Source of the DNA: Atriophallophorus winterbourni
Lineage: Eukaryota; Platyhelminthes; Trematoda; Plagiorchiida; Microphallidae
Direction: 5' to 3'
Length of the DNA: 64,000 bases
Assembly (NCBI GenBank): GCA_013407085.1
Contig: JACCGJ010010810.1
Span: 1 to 64,000 of the forward strand
Shown piece by piece: positions 49,201-58,730 of the stretch. How positions within the stretch are numbered: the stretch's first letter is position 1; each line of letters opens with the position of its first letter. A program made the position numbers and the translations under genes. Under the pieces are notes generated by a model. The model made no database searches. It had not been told where the DNA came from and was given only the letters and a program-made list of their open reading frames with translations.

Positions 49201-49498
49201 TGTTTTTGTACAAGGAATACAAAATTGGTCCAGACTTCAAGCGTTTTAAAAAAGTTCTTTGACGCCTGGTATCTAATCGACCATATACATTGCATTCTCT
49301 CTGAATTAGAAAATCAAACATTTCTATACACAATCACAAGTCATTTCTGTTGATGAAAAACGCTCTTGGTCAATTAAAAAACATAAGTTTTGAAGGAAAA
49401 AAGACAGCGAATTCACGAATGGCCATCGTAGCTAACGCGCAGCTAACGTCAGTAGTCAATGCAAAGAAATTTGAGCGCAATCGGTTCGGGCAGGTTTT

Positions 49499-49543
49499 AG
49501 GTAACGTTTGACTTCTGAAACAGAAGCTTGGTCAGACGAAGTG
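49499..49543 (-). ncRNA. Hammerhead-like site, family C copy 4
   Basis: The minus strand reads CTTCGT, CTGACCA, AG-CTTCTG-ttt-CAGAAG-T, CAAAC, GTTACC. Stem II has six perfect pairs around a TTT loop. G8 and G12 are changed to C. It marks the place where the left arm has its Penelope-like insertion. Confidence 0.5.
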
Positions 49544-50835
49544 TGTTAGCCAATTATTACCAGTCATCTTATTGGTCGAGCGTGATTTGCACCGATGTAC
49601 GAAATACCACTTTAATGAAGTACCGGTGCTAACATTCTTTCGATAACTTGAAAATGTTACGCAGCAGCATCAAATTTTAGCTGATTGAACCGTTATCGCT
49701 GTTAAAACCGGAAGGAAAATCTGCATAACATATCCAGGACATATAAAGTCCTAAATTCAAGGTCAGACATAAGAATGGCCTAGCAAAGTGTTTTAGCTGT
49801 TTCTAATGCTCGCATTCATGGTTCAGAATTCATTATAAAGATACTCCTTGATATACCAATGTTTTGGAAATCACAGCAACAAAATCTCTCTAAACACTGT
49901 TTTATCGAGATTTTTATTTTTTAAAGAAACCATTGGTGTAAATGCGACGTTCACTGAATATTCCACATTAAAAAGCACCACTGATACTGAATCTATATGA
50001 TATATCGCTATTTGTTCCGTATCACATTCTTGAATCTCTGAAGTATATTTGTATCAGTTTTCATTCATTGTAATTGCTTGTAAATAGTTATATGTCCTTC
50101 TGAAAATCGCCGCAAAAGAATTCATTGAAACCCAAGTCTACTTTGAATTTACACGGTTTATCGATGATTTGAATTAAGTTTGGGTTAATGAACGAAGAAA
50201 ATAAACTCAGAACGCTAAAGAAACCCTATAGATCGATAAGATTTCTGTCAATACAGAATAAAAATCTGTTACTACACATTTTTATTCGAAATCAAATCGA
50301 CGTATAAGATATCATGAACTCCTCGAATTCTCCATGCAGTTCAACTTACTTGCAAATAAAAAAACTAAAGTTAATTTTCTAAATATGAATGCAACATTTT
50401 TCTAAAAACTCATATAAATTCGTACGTTATCTATTTTACGTTTAATGGACATAATCGCCTCTAACAACCAGTGAACGATAGTTAACCGAGAGGGATCAGA
50501 TTCGTATTGCCCGTGAGACATGTGTAAGGGGATTTGCACTAGATTATATCCACATAAATTTGTGTCTTGGAAGATTAAACTTGAAACACGTCTGGTAAGA
50601 ACCTGTCAGAAAAGTAGGCGCAGTTGGAAAATAGTACCAGCTGTTCCAAAATATGCCCCTTTAAACAATTTCGCTTAAGTGACTACAAAATCATAGGAGC
50701 TACGGGTGGAATCGCTTGGCACCAAATCGTATGACGACTATTATTAACAGACCGAAACTATTTTATAATTTGCTCTTGTATGGTTGTGGCTCTAACTTTC
50801 CAAAAATAAAGCCAGCGACACAGAGAAATGAAACG

Positions 50836-50875
50836 CCAACCGGTTTCGTGCTGTTGACTGTCATCACTTAGGGAG
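50836..50875 (-). ncRNA. Hammerhead-like site, family B copy at the right edge of the inverted repeat
   Basis: The minus strand reads CCTAA, GTGATGA, CAGTCAACAGCAC, GAAAC, CGGTT, GG. The GAAA side and ACCGGT are intact; C3 is G, and stem II is partly lost. Confidence 0.45.
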
Positions 50876-51062
50876 AGTAATAGTTTATTATTTTATAATT
50901 TACGAATAGATCCATTCGAACCCATTTGTGAGGGAATGTATCCAAATTTAGATGCACGAGTCGATTCTCATATTGTAGGTTGGGGATACAGCTGACCATT
51001 TTAGTTGCTGTGTGATAAATTCTCTCGAGCAACCTCATGTCCTTTCTTAGCCACTGTTTCAA
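50876..51062 (-). mobile_element. CR1-type LINE internal scrap
   Basis: The minus-strand frame 50868-51062 reads 'QWLRKDMRLLERIYHTATKM' and 'YENRLVHLNLDTF', matching 'PWLQKDMTLLQRVYHRATKL' and 'YEERIATLNLFDF' at 12.05-12.2 kb. It begins exactly where the tail of the next CR1 copy ends. Confidence 0.7.
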
Positions 51063-51251
51063 GATTCAAGATTCAAGATTCAAGGATTTATGGTTAAAAA
51101 AAGTTAATACTTTAAAACACCACAGGATTACAGTGTGAATAAAACATGTAAATTACAATAGTATAAAAGCAATAGAGAATATCAAATGTAAGGCTCACGA
51201 ATGATGTTCGTTTGCAAGTGCAAGTCCAATTGCGATTTAAAAATCGTCACG
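51063..51251 (-). mobile_element. CR1-type LINE 3' end with TTGAATC repeat tail
   Basis: The minus strand matches the 3' end at 6.37-6.56 kb: 'cttgcaaacgaacatcattc', 'gtaatcctgtggtgt', 'aaagtattaactttttt', then CCTTGAATC and perfect TTGAATC repeats. 5'-truncated at about 51251, inside a hammerhead family B unit. Confidence 0.8.
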
Positions 51252-51394
51252 CTTGCACTTCAAACAGTGGTAGAAATGCAAACATTTTGGATAGGGTTCC
51301 TACGACCAACCTGTTTAACCATATGATCCTAAACTATTGTAGAAATGCCTTAAAAATATACCATGAACGTAAATGCTCATTGTCATGCATTTTC

Positions 51395-51440
51395 ATAAAA
51401 CAGACCCCACGAAGGGTCAGTGCTGTTTGCACTCCTTAAA
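51395..51440 (-). ncRNA. Hammerhead-like remnant, family B
   Basis: The minus strand reads AGGAGTGC-AAACA-GCAC then TGACCCTTCGTGGGG. Stem II is intact, but both core strands are changed. Confidence 0.35.
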
Positions 51441-51623
51441 TTATAGGATGAGGATTCGCTTGCATTTGAAACAGAGGAAAAATGGTAAATTAGTTCATTG
51501 TATGACACTGTTTGATAAGGTTGGTACGAACAACCTTTTCAATCACATGAGCCAACATTCCTGTTGATAGGCTGTAAACCCATAACCCTGAAACAAAAGC
51601 GCTTTTGTATGCATTTCCGTCAC

Positions 51624-51668
51624 ACAAACCACGACCAGTTCGTGCTGTGTGCACTCATTTGGTGGGAA
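51624..51668 (-). ncRNA. Hammerhead-like site, family B
   Basis: The minus strand reads CCCAC, CAAATGA, GTGC-ACACA-GCAC, GAAC, TGGTC, GTGGTT. Stem I CCAC/GTGG and stem II have four pairs each. Core positions U4 and G5 are lost, and one A of GAAA is missing. The cleavage triplet would be GTC. Confidence 0.5.
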
Positions 51669-51852
51669 GAGTATGACCAGAATCAGCATCCGATTGAAGC
51701 AGTGGAATGGTACAGAAGTTGCGTTCGTATGCCACTGTTGGTGGATTATTGTGCGACCAACCCGTTCAATCACATGAGCCCCACTCATGTAGATAGGGTT
51801 TAAACCCATAAACATGAACACAATTACATTAGCATACGTTTCCCTCACACAT

Positions 51853-51898
51853 ACACACCACGACCAGTTTCGTGCTGTTTGCACTCACCAGGTAGGGA
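51853..51898 (-). ncRNA. Hammerhead-like site, family B (near complete)
   Basis: The minus strand reads CCCTAC, CTGGTGA, GTGC-AAACA-GCAC, GAAAC, TGGTC, GTGGTG. Only A6 (now G) departs from the core. Stem II is a perfect four-pair hairpin, and stem I pairs as CTAC with GTGG including one G-T. The predicted cleavage triplet is GTC. Confidence 0.6.
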
Positions 51899-52134
51899 CA
51901 GTATAATCATGATACGCATGCGCTCGAAAAGGTGAAGAATGGCAAACAAGATTAGCAGGTATTCCACTGTTGGATAGACTTCATGGTTCTGGAATTAAAC
52001 ACAAACTACATAGTTGTGGAAACATGTGATTGAACAAGTTTCTCGTACCAACCTTATAAAACAGGGCATGCAAACGCAACTTTTTACCATTCATCCGCTG
52101 TTTGCAAGCGTATGTGGATCCCGATCTCACTGTC

Positions 52135-52180
52135 TTATTCACACAAGTGCAAATAGCACAGAACTGGTTGTTGTGCGACT
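52135..52180 (+). ncRNA. Hammerhead-like remnant, family B
   Basis: The + strand reads ACAA-GTGC-AAATA-GCAC-AGAAC, TGGTT, GTTG. Stem II is kept; CTGATGA is deleted. Confidence 0.35.
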
Positions 52181-52399
52181 TTTAGATGTATATGAATTCA
52201 AACAAGCATTTGGTTTATAAGGATTAGTTTAAACCCTGTCGACATATGTTTGCGCACATGCGGTTGGGCAGGCTGGTCTTGTAAAGCTTGTCCAACACTG
52301 GAATAGATGTATGTATGTATGAAAGCACAAGCCTGATCCAGGCAGCTTGTTTTTCACCCTCCAACTGTTTAGAGCGCATTCTGATCTGGATCTCAGTGT

Positions 52400-52445
52400 T
52401 GTCAACTAATGTGTTGAAGTAGCACGAAACCATATTATGTGTGTG
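52400..52445 (+). ncRNA. Hammerhead-like remnant, family B
   Basis: The + strand reads CTAATGT, GTTGAAGTAGCAC, GAAAC, CATAT. The GAAA side is intact, CTGATGA has two changes, and stem II is degraded. Confidence 0.4.
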
Positions 52446-52628
52446 TGATGGAAATGCATGCAAATATGCATCTCGTTCATGATCATGAGTTTAAACATTA
52501 TTTTTGTGTGTTTGCGCAAATGCGGTTAAACAGGATGTTTGTGCCAACCTTATTCAACAGTTTTATACAAGTTCAGCTTGTTTTCCGTTCTTCCACTGTT
52601 TTAATAGCAGCGGATCTTGATCATGCTG

Positions 52629-52672
52629 TCCATACCTGATGTGTGCGAACAGCACGAAACCTGCCGTGGTGT
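52629..52672 (+). ncRNA. Hammerhead-like site, family B
   Basis: The + strand reads CCATAC, CTGATGT, GTGC-GAACA-GCAC, GAAAC, CTGCC, GTGGTG. A9 is T and stem III is altered. Stem II is a perfect four-pair hairpin. Confidence 0.55.
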
Positions 52673-52801
52673 GTAATTGTATGAAATGCATGCGAACCAA
52701 ACCAAGTCTACATGTGTTTGGGCACATGTGGTTAATTAATGGAAGTGCAACTTGTTTTCCATTATTCCACTGTTCAGGCGCAAGCGGTTTCTGATTTTAC
52801 C

Positions 52802-52844
52802 GTCCCTACATGATGAGTGAAAACAGCACGAAATCCGCAGTGGT
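52802..52844 (+). ncRNA. Hammerhead-like site, family B
   Basis: The + strand reads CCCTAC, ATGATGA, GTG-AAAACAG-CAC, GAAA, TCCGCA, GTGGTG. C3 is A; the rest of both core strands is intact. Confidence 0.55.
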
Positions 52845-53313
52845 GTGTTTGTGACTTGGAAATGCATGCACTTTGGCATTTTCTTAAAGATCATTGATTA
52901 GTCGAATATCAACGTGTTTGGGCACATTGAGCAGGTTGGTGGTATCAAACGTTTTCAACAGTGATATACACACACAACTTGTTTTCCATATTTTAACTCT
53001 GGCAGGCGGATGCAGACCCTGATCTTACACTACTTAACCGCGAACTACAAGTCGAATAGAACCTGTATCAGGTTAGGTGATGTAAATGGTTGCAATTTTT
53101 TCAGGATCTTGATTTCAAAACAAATCTCCATGTGATTGAACAAAACAAGCGTTCATGCATAAATGACTGATACGTTCATAATGTTCCCGATTTTTCAAGT
53201 GCCGTTGACAAGACAAAGGTTCATTATTTTTCGTTGGATTTTATATATCTTGACTTAATTAGAGTGCCCCACAAATGAAAATTTATTTCTACTCTAATAT
53301 TAATACAACGCGA

Positions 53314-53399
53314 GTTGAGAACCCCATATAAATATGGCATACGAATATAACTTTGAGTTGAGAACCCCATATAAATATGGCATACGAATATAACTTTGT
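53314..53399 (+). repeat. Exact 43-base tandem duplication
   Basis: Two identical 43-base units ('gttgagaaccccatataaat' and on through 'atggcatacgaatataactt'), directly upstream of a family A hammerhead unit and sharing its 'gaatataactttg' start. Identity of the two copies implies a recent event. Confidence 0.9.
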
Positions 53400-53520
53400 T
53401 TACCGCTTTTCCATTGTTTCAAGGCTCACTGAACCTTATCTTACTGTCTCCACCCGACGATGATGAACAGCCTGAAACCGGTAGTGGTGTGTAAGGGATA
53501 CGGATGTGAGCACCGCAATA
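53390..53520 (+). ncRNA. Hammerhead-like unit, family A copy 10
   Basis: The + strand reads CTCCAC, CCGACGA, TGATGAACAGCCT, GAAAC, CGGTA, GTGGTG at 53447-53491. U4 is C and stem II is altered; GAAA, ACCGGT and stem I are intact. Confidence 0.5.
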
Positions 53521-54339
53521 CTTTGGTCGAATTAAGATATGTTTGAAATTTTAATACGCAACAAATTTGTTACTATTAGTAAAAAACGTGCGAATTAAGA
53601 AATATTCGAGATTTTAATTCACACAAATTTTTTATTTTTTATAAATGCCGTACCCGATAAGTGAGCCTAAATTCATAAATTGGCTAAATTGCTTGTATGA
53701 TGAAATTCTCTACAAGTCCCTCGCGTTCTTTTGAATAAACTAATCGGTGGTCTAAGGCCAATCTTTTGGCAAATATATGAAGAATATGGTTTCCAATTGA
53801 AAATAATGTCACGGAAATAGTTTTTTCTATGATTTTTCATCAATTCAATATATTATGTTCAGCTCGAGATGTCATTTGATGGAAATCGGACTTGCCCTAT
53901 GTGAGTTTGATATGCCGAACTAATTTCAATATGATATGCTACTTACAAGTAGTAATTCAAAGTACATTATTTGGATCAATATTTCTGTTCACGAGTTGAT
54001 AATCATTTCAAATTGCAAAAACCGTTTCGAAAAAATAATAATTAAACCTCATGCGCTGATACTCTGTGGATAAAAGTTGAAACAATTCAAAATCACTCAA
54101 AATGGAGTTAAAATTCATTTCATTGCAAACATAATATAATATTTGTTAAATATTCTGTGCATGTGTACATAATAGTCGGCCATGTAAAATACATTACTAT
54201 AAACGTTTTTCGATCTAATTTATTTCAATGATTTCGCTCTGCTATGCTCTAAGTGAAATAGGCTTTACGTGAAACATCGAATTAATAAATAAAATGATAT
54301 AATTTTGCGTGCACACGAGTTGAAATTAATGCCCATAGC
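53521..54339. other. Unassigned AT-rich stretch
   Basis: No recognisable feature. Confidence 0.35.
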
Positions 54340-54483
54340 CACTATCAGGTGTTCTATTTAAAATTTTATTCGATGATAAAAATTATGGATTGCTAAATAA
54401 TTACCTCAGCAATGGGCACATTCGAGTACGTGTGGACGGCCTATTATCGAAGAAATGCGATGTCACTATCGGTGTTCCCCAAA
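54340..54483 (+). mobile_element. CR1-type reverse transcriptase scrap
   Basis: 'NNYLSNGHIRVRVDGLLSKK' then 'CDVTIGVPQ' is the segment just before motif B of CR1-type RT. The frame breaks off in the middle of GVPQG at 54483, where the next LINE begins. Confidence 0.65.
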
Positions 54484-54913
54484 AAGATTTTAATGCAGCA
54501 GGAAAAATCAATGCTGCCTTGCAGTTTGCACCTGGTCGTGCAAAGGCTAGAGAGGCGTACTCGAACAATCGCCGAGGCACTTAAAGAGAGCCGCAAGAAC
54601 CCTCAAAATGGTCACCGGCTCTGGTGAACGAATAAAGCTGCCTTGCGAAAAGACGTTTGAGTCAAAGGTTCCGGGTGGGTTCTCTTAAGCTAACCCCTTA
54701 CTTCGGCCTTGGCAACCGGGTAGTATGCCGCCTTCAACAAGAACCATGGAACTTGCATAAACCACTACTTGCTGTCCAAACTATCTTCGCTACATTACAT
54801 CACAAGCCGTTCCTTATATCCCATGCCCCTCATTACACACAAACAATGAATCTCGTCAAGATGCTCCTTCAGGCTCGCAAAACACAGAACAGCCAAGCCA
54901 GAGTGCTCAGTTC

Positions 54914-55678
54914 TTGAAACCCAGTATGCCCTTCAAGCAAGCTGCATTCAACTTCAGGACCTCGAGAAAAGCAGCACAACAGGCTGGGTTAGCTCGTACA
55001 CTAGAAACGATGAGAGTAGACATCAGCTGTCTATTAGAAACGCGCTTACACGACTCTAGTAGTGTGATAAACCTATGCTCACCGAATAATATCGGTGTCA
55101 AGTTCCATTTGCCTGTATCTAGTGATGAAGTGGCACAGACAGCGGGACTTGCAGGAGTTGGTATTGCCCTGAGCTCATGCGCCGATGCAACCTTCTTCAA
55201 CTGGTTACCCGTCAATAGCCGTTTGTGCGACGTCCGAATTCGTGGCTCATGCAAAATCAGTCAACACAAGCAGAACAATCGTGCACTTTTTATCATCGCC
55301 GCCTACGCCCCTACCGACTGCAGTGCTTATTTAGCGAACGACGAATTTTACCGAAGACTAGACGAATTACTCCGTAAAGCACGAAAGTCGGATATTGTCA
55401 TCCTGGCTGGCGATCTGAACGCACGACACCTCGGTGGTCCGCATGGTCTCGATTGCGTTCGCTCGGACAACGGTGAACGCCTGTTGTGTCTATGTGCTGA
55501 GCCTCTTTCTCATCAGCGTCAACTTCCGACATTACAAGCAACACGGAGATCCTGTCTCGAGAGGACTCCGGACAAAAATTGGTCACATTGCGATCAGTTA
55601 TCGAAGGCGTTCCAGTGTGCAATACTGCAGATCATATTGGTCGACCTGTCGAACGTCAGACCACGCGTTAGTCTCTAG
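54914..55678 (+). pseudogene. LINE endonuclease (EEP) domain
   Basis: A 254-codon frame with 'FRTSRKAAQQAGLARTLETM' (normally NVRT...), the catalytic Glu in 'ISCLLETRLHDSS', 'GVGIALSS', 'FIIAAYAPTD', 'DEFYRRLDELLRKA' and 'VILAGDLNARHLGG' (GD-N active site intact). The frame then shifts. The final 'SDHALVS' motif lies in the overlapping frame 55434-55799. The enzyme would nick target DNA. All main active-site motifs are present but split by the frameshift near 55.5 kb. Confidence 0.8.
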
Positions 55679-56380
55679 AAGCTTAACTATGCGTTTCAGC
55701 GGATCGCGTAAGACAAATATCATGAGGCAGGATGCGCCTGAACATTCAGATAGATCAGTGGCAGATAGCTATCTGACGGCCCTATCTAATGCACTCTGAC
55801 ACCATCAGGATAATATTGAGGAGCATTGGGCTCAAATCCAAAGCGCAATGTATCATGCTGGCATGTGAAAGCTGTGGAACATCCAAGCGAAGAGGTTCCA
55901 ACTGGCTATCTGCTGATACAGCAAAATTAATTGACCAACAGCGTTCCTTACCTCCCGGGGAAAGATATAATGAACAGCACAGGCAAATTCGTCACCAGTT
56001 GGAGACCAGTCTCAAAACGGACCGAGAATCATGGTGGGAAGAGCGGGCATGCGAGATGGAAGCAGCCCAAGCAGTTGTTACAGATTATACGCTCCACGGT
56101 AACCCGAATGCCCAGCGTGAGTGAACTCATCGCGGAAGCAGATGGGCCGTTGATTACCAACAGAGAATTCGAATGGACAGCTGAAGGGAACATTTCGCTG
56201 GCCAATTCAATCAGCCGCGACCACTCTCTGTTGCTCAGCCAAGTGGCTCCATCACTTAGTGTTCGGCCCCACAGGGACCACCTACAAAGGCAGAAAGTCG
56301 ATCACACATAATGAAGCTTAGACGACTCAAGGTTTAGACGACCTACCAGCCAAACTATTCGTTGATGGTGTCGACGTTTT

Positions 56381-57388
56381 GTGCGTGGGCTGTCAGTGCT
56401 CTGCGGAAATATATGGAACGTGGAAACTATACCTAGCGCGTGGGGACCGTCAGCCATCGTCCCAGTATTCAAGAAAGTGTCGATGAAAGAATGCGGTAAT
56501 CACAGGGATATCAGTCTCATACCGGTGGTTTCTAAACTGTTTGCATCAATCACCTCGACCAGGCTTAACATCTACTGAGAAGCAGAGTATCGAGAAGAAC
56601 AGGCTGGTTTCAGAGGAGGACGCGGGCATGTGGACCAAATCTTCGCGCAACGCCAAATTTTGGAGCAGCGTTACCAATACGCCCGTTCAACAATCATCGT
56701 CTTTCTTGGCAGCCTTTGATTCCATTGATAGAACCGCTCTCTGGGACTGTCTCATTCGCCATGTTGTCTCACCGAAGTACGTAATCCTGCTCGAGAAGCT
56801 GTACTACCACACCACCGGCAGAATAAAAGCCTTTCGTGATTTATCCAAGCAGTTTACCATTTCCAGCGGGGTTCGTCAAGGATGTCCGATCTCCTCATTC
56901 CTATTCAACTTTGCGATTAAGGATGTCATGCGGGCAGCAACAGCTCAGCTACCGAATTGTGGGATCGACCTGCCACCGGTCGACGAGTTATGGATCTGAA
57001 CTATGCTGACGAGATTGCTCTCCTCGGAGAGGATGCTTGCGCCATACAAAGGGCTTTGGATCTACTCGTTGATCAGGTGTCACTATATGGATTACATTAC
57101 TCTCCGTCAAAATTCAAAGTGTTCCTACAGGATTGGACAGACCCAACAATTTATTTGACGATCGGAGACCATAAACTGCAAGTGACTGACAGATCTACAT
57201 ACCGAAGAAGCTGCATCACCACTGGGGGCGATATCGAAGCTGAAATCACAGCACGGATTGCAAGAGCACGCCATGCGTTCGCTGAGATACGGCATCCGTG
57301 GCACCGACGCGATGTTGGATTACGCTTGAAGGGTAGAGTGTACCAGGCAACCGGACGAGCAGTTCTACTGTATGGCTGCGAGACGTAG
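56381..57388 (+). pseudogene. LINE reverse transcriptase
   Basis: Frame 56381-56578 has 'SAIVPVFKKVSMKECGNHRD', the KG..ecxNyR block. Frame 56541-56999 has motif A 'LAAFDSIDRTALWDCL' with Asp and motif B 'SSGVRQGCPISSFLFNFAIK'. Frame 56957-57388 has motif C as 'LNYADEIALL', with Glu for the second catalytic Asp, then 'ARIARARHAFAEIRH' and 'LLYGCET'. The D to E change and two frameshifts argue against activity. Confidence 0.8.
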
Positions 57389-57843
57389 ACGCTGCGTCAA
57401 GCCGAAAGTCAACGATTGTCGACGTTTGATCATCGCTGCCTGTCGAGTATTGCTCATCTAAGCTGGCAACACAGAGTCAGAAATAATGACGTCAGGATGG
57501 CAGTCCTCAGCAAGCACTCTGTGCCACTCTCCGATTATATATCCACATGCCAGCTGAGATGGCTGGGGCAGGTTCTGCGTATGGATGAGCGACGCATTCC
57601 TCGCCTAGCTCTTTTTGCTCTCGCTGGACCTGATTGGAAACGTCGCCGTGGCGGACAAAGGAATACCTGGCAAATACCCTCAAGCGTGTAACAGCACCAT
57701 TAGCCATCGTGGGAACATCGCGCTTACCCGGGTTGGGTCCGACGGACCATGAAGATATGTGGCTGACAACACTTAGTGTGATGGCAAAAGAAAGAAACCA
57801 GTGGCAAGAATCCTGCCGTGCTTGTGTTCACGTTTATCAGTGA
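57389..57843 (+). pseudogene. LINE pol C-terminal domain
   Basis: Frames 57416-57691 and 57634-57843 encode 'FDHRCLSSIAHLSWQHRVRN', 'CQLRWLGQVLRMDERRIPRL' and 'GPDWKRRRGGQRNTW', then 'ERNQWQESC' in the shifted frame. This is the usual RTE-like C-terminus. A TAG lies just upstream (about 57386) where Trp would be expected ('GCET' then stop), so one more break is visible. Confidence 0.75.
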
Positions 57844-58059
57844 CCCCCCTTCTTTTATTTATTCCGAAAAAAGACTGAAAAAGATTAAAAACGGCATTTG
57901 CAAACAGACAAAAATCCCTTTTTTTCCTTTTCACCTTTTATCATGTACCCTCTTCACGGTATACTTGTTGGCACATTGTCTGTTAAGACTAGTGTTATAG
58001 CAGAGGCGAGGACTTCAAAATCGGACGTGCAAATGATTAATTCCCCCACACAAACATTT

Positions 58060-58180
58060 TTCCAAATTTATCCTCGTCAATTTGGATTCCGTTCAGGCCA
58101 TACTGCCTTGCTACATAGCCAGATCCTATTAAAAACATTTTGCTGTGTCACTCGTGAGACTTTGATTGTTTATTAAGACA
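58060..58180 (+). mobile_element. LINE reverse transcriptase scrap
   Basis: 'YPRQFGFRSGHTALLHSQIL' resembles the QxGFRxGxST block. It is a short isolated piece upstream of the next LINE. Confidence 0.4.
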
Positions 58181-58289
58181 ATATTCGAAAAAGTCAAAAC
58201 AACATCGTGCAGGTTGGCAAGTTGCTCTTCGTCGACGTCGCACAATTTCTCGAATGCCAGTACCTTGTATCTTATCATCTAATGTGTGA

Positions 58290-58552
58290 TCTTTTTGTCT
58301 AAATATGATGAAATTTCTCTTCTACTTCGTTCAAATGTTTTTATCCGTTACGGTGTTGCTACGTTTCAAGAAACTTGGCTACATTCTGAAATCGACACTG
58401 ATTTGATTAACATTGATGGTTTTCAGTGCTTTCGTTTGGATCGGACCTGTCCTCTTGCAAATCGTGGTGGTGGAGTTTCAACTTTTGTTTGCAAAGAGTG
58501 GTGTGCCACTAGCAAAATTATTTTACCTTTGATAAACCTGTCTTGCTGTTGA
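58290..58552 (+). pseudogene. LINE endonuclease, N-terminal part
   Basis: 'VATFQETWLHSEIDTDLINI' has the catalytic Glu in QETW. 'GFQCFRLDRTCPLANRGGGV' then 'STFVCKEW' is the RGGGV block of CR1/jockey endonucleases. The frame ends at 58552. The GD.NH block is found shifted near 58.70 kb as 'LIAGELNHANLS' (GD to GE). Confidence 0.7.
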
Positions 58553-58730
58553 ATGCAAACCACGGCATTTATCTAACTTTCATTCATTTATTCTGTTAAA
58601 TTTCTATGTCGTCCGCAACTGTCCTTCTAACAATTTTCATGCATTTTTTGATAAAATTCTCAATGAACTTGTTCCCTACCAAAACTCTCTGATCTTAATT
58701 GCTGGTGAGCTCAACCACGCTAATCTTTCT

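Larger units (their letters stand above)
46201..50790 (-). repeat. Right arm of the large inverted repeat
   Basis: Reverse-complement match to 39105-43856. The inner edge is sharp: 'gttttaaaacgaatttttca' at 46201 pairs with the segment ending at 43856, and sequences differ immediately inside. The outer edge lies near 50790, where similarity to 39105 fades. Apart from the RTE insertion at 47639-49200 the arm is about 3.0 kb. Confidence 0.9.
51252..53080. repeat. Array of ~230-base hammerhead units (family B), with an orientation flip
   Basis: Eight or nine diverged units. On the minus strand, the same point of the unit ('gtgctgttTgcactc') lies at 51420, 51642 and 51872 (spacings 222 and 230). 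On the plus strand, 'agcacgaaac' or its variant lies at 52155, 52421, 52651 and 52825 (spacings 266, 230, 174). Orientation changes between about 51.99 and 52.05 kb. Units share 'ccactgttggatag', 'gaccaacc' with 'ttcaatcacatg', and 'ggaaatgcatgc'. This size and the hammerhead core fit the retrozyme class of non-coding elements. A last, very decayed unit reaches about 53.08 kb. Confidence 0.75.
54484..57890 (+). mobile_element. RTE-like LINE, nearly full ORF2 length, frameshifted
   Basis: The longest LINE in the window and richer in GC than its flanks. Order: possible 5' region (54.48-54.9 kb), endonuclease (54.91-55.7 kb), linker (55.7-56.3 kb), reverse transcriptase (56.38-57.39 kb), C-terminal domain (57.4-57.84 kb). 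Frames change at least five times (55.5, 55.8, 56.1, 56.55 and 57.0 kb), so it is inactive. The pieces themselves are long, suggesting moderate age. The 3' end near 57.89 kb shows no clear tail repeat. Confidence 0.8.

Noticed and set aside
39105..50790. Reading the inverted repeat as a Polinton/Maverick with long terminal repeats
   Set aside because: No polymerase B, integrase, capsid or protease sequence lies between or in the arms; the spacer is RTE sequence.
51190..51225. Possible further hammerhead unit suggested by spacing and 'gtttgcaagtg'
   Set aside because: The sequence aligns better with the CR1-type 3' end at 6.38-6.42 kb.
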